From a virus: 46,665 nucleotides of DNA. Below are positions 41,621 to 46,665 of this stretch, one piece after another. The translations under genes were made by a program, and so were the position numbers. The notes under the pieces were generated by a model. That model had not been told where the DNA came from. It made no database searches and saw only the letters and a list, made by a program, of their open reading frames with translations. The stretch lies in IMG/VR virus record IMGVR_UViG_3300037086_000473, positions 1-46,665 of that record. The stretch is one strand, 5' to 3'. Each line of letters begins with the position of its first letter. Positions within the stretch are counted from its first letter, which is position 1.

Positions 41621-42694
41621 ATGCCCTCAGACCCCATAAAGATTGATCTCGCATATAAAAGATTATCAAAAAAACAATACACCTCTACACTGAAGGCGTG
41701 GCACGAGGAATTTCCAGGTAAAGCTCTCAACATCCGTCTGAAAGAAATATGGATTGACAACATTCCAATAGATCCACCAACCTCAACCACTGGAGTTGTT
41801 CAAGTCATATCAGATCTGATCTTGACTGAGGACATCGCTGTTGATAATCACTTAGCTTGGTTAGCATGTTCTGCTACTGGTGACCTGACATCAAGAATTG
41901 GAAATTGGATTCAACCAGACCAAGATTTACATCAGGGCTATTATGTCAAAATTACTGACAATAATGGAACTCAAATTTATGTTGGAGATCCAGTTGGTTG
42001 GGAATTTGATTATGCTAACGGCATTCTAATCTTCACAAATATTCCTACTGGTTTTACTCCTCCGTTTCACGTAGTAGGATACCGCTATATTGGAGCAACT
42101 GGAATAGATCCAGACACATTCATCACACCACTTGATAAAGCATATGACTCCTCACAAAATGATGGTAGTGGCAGAGTGATTCAAGTTGATTTTGGACCAG
42201 TCACACTTAACGCTTCTAACGGGTCGGCTGCTTTGCAACTTTCACCCGTTCCATATACACCATCTCTCAATGTCCAGGCCGGTCAGATAGTCAATAATAA
42301 TGGAATATTGTATCTCTATGATGACTCAAGAAGTAAGTGGCTTTCAATGCAGAGAAGCAACATAGTATTTGGAGCAAAAAGAGCGGATGGTAAATTTCTC
42401 AACTTGGGAGATTTCTCATCCAATATGTCTGGCTGGCCTGCTCTTAGGGCAGGAACAATCACTGGAATAACTTGTCAAGCTGCCTCTGGATATTCTTCAA
42501 AACAATTCTTTTTGCTCAAAAACAACAACACAACTCCAATCATCACATTCAATCTTTTTAATTACTACTATTCAAATGCTAATTTGAACGTGGATTTTGG
42601 TGCAAATGATCTGGTCAAGATCCTTGCTTCTTCTCAATTTGGTCCCACCTTTCAAACAATCATTAACCTAGAAATTTGCTGGGGTATATCTTAA
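41621..42694 (+). CDS. Tail protein sharing a domain with the 1703-aa fibre
   Basis: A 357-aa protein. Residues about 66-165 align with residues 151-244 of the 1703-aa protein: LILTEDIAVDNHLAWLACSA against FILSQDITVSSNRGWFATSN, then a common (I/V)GNWIxPxxxxxQGY-like part, GDPVGWEFDYANGIL and VVGYRYIG. The C-terminus (about 260-357) reads as a beta-sandwich that ends in a short hydrophobic strand. The start abuts the previous stop. It is probably a second component of the same fibre or a cap that uses the same attachment domain. Confidence 0.6.
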   Translation: MPSDPIKIDLAYKRLSKKQYTSTLKAWHEEFPGKALNIRLKEIWIDNIPIDPPTSTTGVVQVISDLILTEDIAVDNHLAWLACSATGDLTSRIGNWIQPDQDLHQGYYVKITDNNGTQIYVGDPVGWEFDYANGILIFTNIPTGFTPPFHVVGYRYIGATGIDPDTFITPLDKAYDSSQNDGSGRVIQVDFGPVTLNASNGSAALQLSPVPYTPSLNVQAGQIVNNNGILYLYDDSRSKWLSMQRSNIVFGAKRADGKFLNLGDFSSNMSGWPALRAGTITGITCQAASGYSSKQFFLLKNNNTTPIITFNLFNYYYSNANLNVDFGANDLVKILASSQFGPTFQTIINLEICWGIS

Positions 42695-42809
42695 AATTTT
42701 AGAGCGATTGGCTCTTATGATAGAATAATCTTAGTGAGACATGTGCGTTTCTTTTTGGTCTTGGTTCAAACCCAGACAAAAGATAAGCATATATCAATAC
42801 GGAGGATCT
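42695..42809 (+). promoter_or_regulatory. Intergenic region with AAAAGATA motif at 42778-42785
   Basis: A 115-base gap. AAAAGATAAGCATATATC starts at 42778 and is followed by GGAGG (42801-42805), the ribosome site of ATG 42810. A weak stem (AGAGC 42701-42705 with GCTCT 42711-42715) has no T-run, so I do not call a terminator. This is the only promoter-like site before the small genes from 42810. Confidence 0.5.
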
Positions 42810-43232
42810 ATGAACGATAGAGAAAAACTCGACGTTTGGAACGGCATATGCATCAAACATGGTTGGGCAAAACCCAGAGAGCTCGAACAGTGGCTATTGA
42901 AGAACAGTGTCAGATTTACTGCTGCTGGTGATGCAATTCCTGATGAGAGTTACAAACTCGACAATGTCTACAACACCCAAACATTCGTTGATGGTGTTCC
43001 TCCTGAGCATCTTGCCACCCTGGTTCTTGAAGCCCTTACTGGTTCGTTGATTTTTCCCAACATAGAAATTGACAAAACTTTTTGGACCATCGCCATAAAG
43101 CGATTCAAGGAAGAATTTGAACTGGCTCTTCCAAAGACAATCGTGCCCAACTATGTTTTCGAGAAGAAACAGAAGAGAATCATGGAAGAGAAAAAGGAAA
43201 TGAATTTAGAGGAAGGCAAAGAAAAGGTATAA
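42810..43232 (+). CDS. Hypothetical protein
   Basis: A 140-aa protein, not recognised. I choose ATG 42810 because GGAGG lies 4 bases before it. The open frame also extends back to ATG 42741 but adds an unlikely leader that overlaps the promoter motif. The body is helical with REKLDVWNGICIKHGWAK and, later, KTFWTIAIKRFKEEFELAL. It ends in a highly charged tail (KKQKRIMEEKKEMNLEEGKEKV). No membrane segment. It is 7 bases from the next gene. Confidence 0.6.
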   Translation: MNDREKLDVWNGICIKHGWAKPRELEQWLLKNSVRFTAAGDAIPDESYKLDNVYNTQTFVDGVPPEHLATLVLEALTGSLIFPNIEIDKTFWTIAIKRFKEEFELALPKTIVPNYVFEKKQKRIMEEKKEMNLEEGKEKV

Positions 43233-43239
43233 TCAGATC

Positions 43240-43644
43240 ATGAAAGCCTCTCTGTCCAAAGCCGATGTCAAAAGGATTTCTGCTCGTTCTCGAAGAAAGA
43301 TTGCTCTGAAAAGATGGTTGGAAAAAGAGCGCTTCTTTGTGGGCGGCAAGATTCAATACATCTATTCAGTTTCTTTTTATCCAGCCTACGCAAATAGCTT
43401 CAAAAAAATCAGAGCTATTTTCAAAACCTATTCTCTCAACAAAGATCCTGATGGTGAGCAGTGGAGCGCGAAACCGATTTTTGATTCTCATGGAAAATCA
43501 ATTGCTCTCTCAAGATTTTTCTGGCTCAGGATCAGTCGCCAACTGAAACGGCTCTCCTTCTCCAAGAGAGCATATTTAGAAATGAGTGGAATTTTTGATT
43601 TCTTGAAAAAGAGAGATTTTGTCGGCGATCTTGAAAAGATTTAG
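43240..43644 (+). CDS. Basic hypothetical protein
   Basis: A 134-aa strongly basic protein, not recognised (KADVKRISARSRRKIALKRWLEKERF at the start). Arg/Lys-rich helices suggest nucleic-acid binding. AAGG is about 11 bases before the ATG. Its stop TAG (43642-43644) interlocks with the stop of the opposing minus-strand gene (TTA at 43641-43643), a 4-base tail-to-tail overlap. Confidence 0.55.
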   Translation: MKASLSKADVKRISARSRRKIALKRWLEKERFFVGGKIQYIYSVSFYPAYANSFKKIRAIFKTYSLNKDPDGEQWSAKPIFDSHGKSIALSRFFWLRISRQLKRLSFSKRAYLEMSGIFDFLKKRDFVGDLEKI

Positions 43645-44234
43645 GGTCTTTTGCCTGGGATTTTGATGCCGACCCATTTGAGTTGTCTTTGAGAAAGAGC
43701 CAATTCTGATTCTTTGTCTTTTTCCCAGGTAGTTTTTATCAACTTCTCACCGTAATATCTTCTTGTCATCGAAAACGATCTCTTGTCTTTCTTGTAAAGA
43801 AACAGACACATTTGAGCTATTTGGCCTTCTGATGAGGCGACATTGGTGGGTTCAAATTTCTCTTCCTGAGCCACATGTTTAATATGATTATACAGATCAA
43901 ACATATTCTTGCTGTCGAAAGTGTCTCCATTGCAAGCCTTCCAAAAATCAGCAAAACTCATTTTCTTACTAACTGGTTTTTCTCTTGTAGTTTCATATTC
44001 AACATCTGGATTGTAAATTTTTCCAATCGGAACATGATGAGATTCTGTGCGAATGAAATCCATCATCATCCTTTGACCCTTCATTGCCTCAATATATTCT
44101 AAAGCAACTTTATAGGTGATGATTCTTTCATCGACATGAACAGGCCTACCGCCTTTGTAGTAAAACCCAAGTTTGTCGTATGGATTTTCTTTATCGTAAA
44201 TAACAGCTTCTTTCATAATCCTGTCGAATCTCAT
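43641..44234 (-). CDS. Only minus-strand gene: hypothetical protein
   Basis: A 197-aa protein, not recognised. ATG at 44234 is chosen because the phage's AAAGATA motif abuts it, as at 11541 and 35077. An ATG at 44216 with a weak AGG before it is an alternative, and a longer frame to 44318 would run through the motif. Visible features: basic patches (MSFADFWKACNGDTFDSKNM, WEKDKESELALSQRQLKWVG) and an aromatic middle. No membrane segment or cysteine cluster. It is convergent with 43240 and divergent from 44306, and the divergent gap of 71 bases would hold both promoters. Confidence 0.55.
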   Translation of the reverse strand: MRFDRIMKEAVIYDKENPYDKLGFYYKGGRPVHVDERIITYKVALEYIEAMKGQRMMMDFIRTESHHVPIGKIYNPDVEYETTREKPVSKKMSFADFWKACNGDTFDSKNMFDLYNHIKHVAQEEKFEPTNVASSEGQIAQMCLFLYKKDKRSFSMTRRYYGEKLIKTTWEKDKESELALSQRQLKWVGIKIPGKRP

Positions 44235-44246
44235 ATATCTATCTTT
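44235..44246 (-). promoter_or_regulatory. AAAGATA motif on the minus strand, abutting ATG 44234
   Basis: Read on the minus strand the sequence is AAAGATAGATAT followed by ATG. The match to the plus-strand sites at 11529 and 35065 on the opposite strand, and only beside a start codon, supports the motif as a genuine signal. Confidence 0.5.
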
Positions 44247-44305
44247 GCATATTTCTATTTTAGAGTGTCGTTCATTTATAGTATGATGATTGTAGGAGAT
44301 CACAG

Positions 44306-45439
44306 ATGCCGCAGACATATTACAGAACCTACAAATCCGCCAAATTCGTTGATAAGATTGAGTTCAATCTCGCTCAGGTCAGCGCTTCTGAGAATGATGA
44401 GTTCCAGCTTGTCAATAGCTTCTATGATCCGCATGGATTCGACTGTGAGCTCTGTGGCCATAAACACTGCAACTATGCACTGATCGTCAAAGACATCCAA
44501 ACAAAGAAAGAACTCCGCGTGGGAAGCGAATGTATCCAACATTTTAAAGATCGTGGGGTCGACATAGACGTCGCTGAAGGCTTGATCAAGAGAGTCATGA
44601 AGGCCACGGCGGAGGCTCGCAGGGAATTGAAAGATGAGTTGGCCGAGAAGGCTTGGGATGCAATGCCTGAAGCAGAAAGGGCCAAGATCAAGTCATGGGA
44701 GAAGTATCGCGTCATGGAGGAACTCGGCAAAAACGCTATGAAGGCGCTCAGCAAGCATGAAAAGGCAGAGCTGACGGTCCAGGCCTTCATGGTCGTGCAA
44801 GCAAAAGAGCTCCTCCTTGAGGTTGCTCGTAATCACGCTACTCTGACTGAGGAGCAGATAGCTCACATTGTCGAACTTGGTCTCAAAGACAAGATGGACG
44901 ATGCTCAGCGCAGAGCGGTTCGAGCAAAAGCCATAGCTGATGCCAACATGGTTCAGACAAAGATGTCTGAGGAAATTCGCAAGGCTAAAGAAACAGGCTT
45001 CGTCCTTCTAGATCAGAAGGTCATTGATGATCTTTCGAATCAGTGGGTTGCTAACTACGATCCAGCTTACGCTACCTCTGGTTATAACCCTGTCAAGAGT
45101 CTTTATCAGACATACTTGAACGAACGCGATGCAATCATTCGACAATATCCAGAGGTAGTCAATTATCAGGGCAAAAATGCTGCAGCGTTAGACATCAAGA
45201 ACTTCCTCATTCAGCGCGGATATGTTACCTACGCTCAGCAAAATCTCGTTAAGAACATCGTGCAGAGGGAGAATACCCCAATCGACACTGAGTTTGAAAC
45301 CGCCCTCGCATATCTCAAGGCAAACCTCGTCAGCTCCTTTGTCGAGTCTATCGGATCTTTTTACACCCAGAAGGGGTATGTCACTCCTGCTCAGCGTGGG
45401 GCTATCATAAAGCTCTATGAGAGAGTCATAGTGAAGTGA
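44306..45439 (+). CDS. Zinc-finger domain protein, GC-richer than neighbours
   Basis: A 377-aa protein. Residues 44-80 hold C47-x2-C50, then H52, H54 and C55, and, after a strand, RVGSEC (C76). This zinc-site pattern (CxxC, then VGSxC) occurs in several phage and host small domains. The rest is helical and highly charged (ATAEARRELKDELAEKAWDA and later). The C-terminus has two similar helical pairs, IQRGYVTYAQQNLVKNIV and TQKGYVTPAQRGAIIKLY. TAGGAG lies 7 bases before the ATG, and a TATGAT -10-like box is just upstream. Its G+C approaches half in the middle, clearly above the window's roughly one third, suggesting recent acquisition. The function is unknown. Confidence 0.6.
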   Translation: MPQTYYRTYKSAKFVDKIEFNLAQVSASENDEFQLVNSFYDPHGFDCELCGHKHCNYALIVKDIQTKKELRVGSECIQHFKDRGVDIDVAEGLIKRVMKATAEARRELKDELAEKAWDAMPEAERAKIKSWEKYRVMEELGKNAMKALSKHEKAELTVQAFMVVQAKELLLEVARNHATLTEEQIAHIVELGLKDKMDDAQRRAVRAKAIADANMVQTKMSEEIRKAKETGFVLLDQKVIDDLSNQWVANYDPAYATSGYNPVKSLYQTYLNERDAIIRQYPEVVNYQGKNAAALDIKNFLIQRGYVTYAQQNLVKNIVQRENTPIDTEFETALAYLKANLVSSFVESIGSFYTQKGYVTPAQRGAIIKLYERVIVK

Positions 45440-45693
45440 GACCCGAATTCAACTTCATTCTCACCTCTGACGAACATGATAAAGATCTCTTCTTTGGGCC
45501 GCTAGAGGGAGAAAGCTTTATTCAGATCCAATCTCATTGGATCATGGCCCATATAATGGCCGCAGCGGGTGTTTTTCCTTCTGCCTCTCAAGCTCGAAAT
45601 AATGGTTGGAACAAGCCCATTCCTGATGGTTTTTCTGATATGGTTGCTGGAAAGCTCAAATTCCGGTTGACTATTTTCAAAGAAAAAATCTGA
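45436..45693 (+). CDS. Small hypothetical protein, GTG start
   Basis: An 85-aa protein. It opens with GTG overlapping the previous stop (GTGA), a usual coupled arrangement. The last half contains MAAAGVFPSASQARNNGWNK then PIPDGF and GKLKFRLTIF. The AGxFxSxxQAR string loosely resembles an S4-type RNA-binding motif (as in tyrosyl-tRNA synthetase tails), which I give only as a weak lead. No Cys or membrane segment. Confidence 0.45.
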   Translation: MRPEFNFILTSDEHDKDLFFGPLEGESFIQIQSHWIMAHIMAAAGVFPSASQARNNGWNKPIPDGFSDMVAGKLKFRLTIFKEKI

Positions 45694-45760
45694 AACATTT
45701 TTCAATCTTTTCAATAAAGATAATCTGTAGTGGAGTAAAAAATCTTTTTGGAGCAAAATA
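45694..45760 (+). promoter_or_regulatory. Intergenic region with AAAGATA motif at 45716-45730
   Basis: AAAGATAATCTGTAG at 45716-45730 lies in this 67-base gap, about 30 bases before ATG 45761. The GGAG at 45750-45753 is the ribosome site. It is the weakest of the eight motif copies because the TATAT part is missing. Confidence 0.35.
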
Positions 45761-45961
45761 ATGGAAACCTTTGTGCAGTTCTTGAAAGTTCGGGGTGTTA
45801 TTAGTGAGCAGCAAATAAAAGAATTAGAGACTGAAACAAGAACAACGACTGAAAAAATCGCCAAGGTTTTGATCAGGAAAAATCTTCTTCCAAAAGAGAA
45901 GGTTGTTCAAACTCTGCAGGATTATGCAATAGAATGCAGCAGGAATTGTAACGAAGCATAA
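45761..45961 (+). CDS. Small protein, possibly MshEN/T2SSE_N-like
   Basis: A 66-aa helical protein: FLKVRGVISEQQIKELETE, then KIAKVLIRKNLLPKEKVVQTLQD. The pair of helix-loop units with (G)xISxxQI and NLLPxExVVxxL recalls the N-terminal half of type II secretion ATPase domains (GspE_N/MshEN). It is too short to be sure. GGAG spaces well to the ATG. The protein stands alone with no recognised partner. Confidence 0.4.
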   Translation: METFVQFLKVRGVISEQQIKELETETRTTTEKIAKVLIRKNLLPKEKVVQTLQDYAIECSRNCNEA

Positions 45962-45969
45962 TTCTTTTC

Positions 45970-46074
45970 ATGAGGAAAGACCCTAGCGCAAACGCAGAAT
46001 GTTTCTATTGCCATAGTTTGTGTCAGGGGCGCACCTATTCTAAAAATCGAGACAGAAATGATACTCAAAAATAA
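45970..46074 (+). CDS. Very small Cys-containing ORF (34 aa)
   Basis: A 34-codon frame starting ATG 45970, with ECFYCHSLCQGR giving C11, C14 and C18. A CxxC(x3)C core fits the Cys theme of the following two genes and of 4221. It overlaps the next ATG (46058) by 17 bases. No Shine-Dalgarno is visible, so it could be a chance frame or a truncated relative. Confidence 0.3.
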   Translation: MRKDPSANAECFYCHSLCQGRTYSKNRDRNDTQK

Positions 46075-46369
46075 GGTTGAAACAGCTAAGCGTCTGCTTC
46101 TTTCAGGCGGCTGTACAGATTGTTTCTGTTATCATGGAGTATTCAATACTGCCAAGGTCATCAATTTTCCAAAAGGGATGCCCCTTAGTGAAGAAGATAA
46201 TCAAAAGATTTTTCTTGGAGCTATTGGAGAAATGCTTCCAAGAAGAGAATGTGGATTGAAGATAGATTTTCAGAAAGGAAATGAAATTCCAATAGTTGAA
46301 ATCCCAGAAAAGGGGTATTGTAACGGATGGTTGAGCAAAGACACAAAGAAGTTCAAGGATCTAAAATAA
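46058..46369 (+). CDS. Small CxxC protein, paralogue of 46327
   Basis: A 103-aa protein of unknown role. C19 and C22 (AKRLLLSGGCTDC) line up with the same positions in the protein at 4221, and the rest pairs with the next gene: RRECGLKIDFQ matches RERRCSLDIHF, and PEKGYCNGWLSKD matches PKEGYCDNWGKRD. Five cysteines (C19, C22, C24, C65, C88) suggest a metal site. It overlaps the next frame by 43 bases. Start ATG 46058 has no clear Shine-Dalgarno. Confidence 0.6.
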   Translation: MILKNKVETAKRLLLSGGCTDCFCYHGVFNTAKVINFPKGMPLSEEDNQKIFLGAIGEMLPRRECGLKIDFQKGNEIPIVEIPEKGYCNGWLSKDTKKFKDLK

Positions 46370-46665
46370 CAGCTCTTCCAGATCAAGAAGCAAAAAGACT
46401 TCTCCTTGAGAGATCATGCAAGAATTGTTACGTGCTGATTGCGCTTCTAAAGACTGTTACGACTGTTGGAAAGAATGGAGCTATTCTTTTCGAGGATTCT
46501 GAAACTAAAGTGATGTTCCTGGAGACACTCTACCCTCTTCTTAGAGAGAGGAGATGTTCACTCGACATTCATTTTGAAGGTGCTACTCCAACTATCAAAT
46601 TTCCAAAAGAAGGATATTGTGACAATTGGGGAAAAAGAGACGATGAAGAACCAGATGAAATATGA
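46327..46665 (+). CDS. Small CxxC protein, paralogue of 46058
   Basis: A 112-aa protein ending at the last base of the window. It repeats the layout of its neighbour: AKRLLLERSCKNC (C31, C34), RERRCSLDIHF (C77), PKEGYCDNW (C98). The acidic tail DDEEPDEI is unique to it. The start is uncertain: ATG 46327 lies inside the previous gene, with AAAGGGG about 11 bases before it. The pair probably arose by duplication. Metal binding is inferred from the Cys pattern. Confidence 0.55.
   Translation: MVEQRHKEVQGSKITALPDQEAKRLLLERSCKNCYVLIALLKTVTTVGKNGAILFEDSETKVMFLETLYPLLRERRCSLDIHFEGATPTIKFPKEGYCDNWGKRDDEEPDEI

Noticed and set aside
42763-42775. GGTTCAAACCC, similar to a tRNA T-arm, in an intergenic gap
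   Set aside because: No matching acceptor, D-arm or anticodon arm could be built on either strand, and the stem has mismatches.
1-46665. CRISPR array, insertion sequence or integrase
   Set aside because: No regular direct repeats with unique spacers and no transposase or recombinase motif were seen. The repeats found are coding modules.

Overview
The window looks like the tail and host-recognition region of a large tailed phage with a contractile tail (myovirus type). The sequence is AT-rich, uses the standard genetic code (TAA, TGA and TAG all end genes), is densely packed and reads almost entirely on the plus strand. A gp25-like baseplate wedge protein, a gp6/baseplate-J-like protein and a P2-gpI-like tail protein lie consecutively, and most of the remaining length codes for very large, modular fibre or adhesin proteins. 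Nothing here identifies the host. The size of the fibre genes, including one reading frame of about 12 kb, suggests a jumbo-class genome, but that is inference.

Layout. 1-4071: a glycine-rich adhesin with three chitobiase-C-terminal-like repeats, then an unrecognised protein. 4072-4220: a GC-rich stretch without a convincing gene that can fold into a closed multi-hairpin RNA. 4221-4469: a small CxxC protein. 4521-10440: the baseplate block (gp25-like, gp6/J-like, gpI-like with Fn3-like repeats, and a baseplate/fibre protein with an EAGLF motif). 10551-11513: a free-standing, probable homing endonuclease whose ribosome site lies in a perfect 14-bp hairpin; just before it is an out-of-frame near-copy of the upstream gene's last codons. 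11541-14686: nine small genes, the first six in a chain of 1- or 4-base stop/start overlaps, including an MmcB-like PD-(D/E)XK protein. 14705-35013: the fibre locus, with a 4019-aa protein, then three fibres sharing an N-terminal WEN..TP..LSK motif, interrupted by a glutaredoxin-like protein and a 103-aa protein. 35077-42694: a membrane-anchored coiled-coil protein, a helical protein, a 1703-aa fibre with nine short repeats, a 69-aa helical protein and a 357-aa protein sharing a domain with the 1703-aa fibre. 42810-46665: small genes of unknown role, including the only minus-strand gene, a GC-richer zinc-finger gene and a pair of Cys-rich paralogues.

How it may work together. The baseplate proteins would form the wedge platform. 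The adhesin, the 4019-aa protein and the WEN-motif fibres would be alternative or co-displayed receptor-binding devices, built from exchangeable modules (CBM4/9-like, LamG-like, beta-helix, HxH-rich and C-terminal chaperone-like domains). A short motif, AAAGATA followed by an AT-rich stretch and often TATATG, occurs at eight gene-upstream positions and is the best candidate for this phage's own promoter or start signal. In four cases it abuts the start codon and no Shine-Dalgarno sequence is visible.
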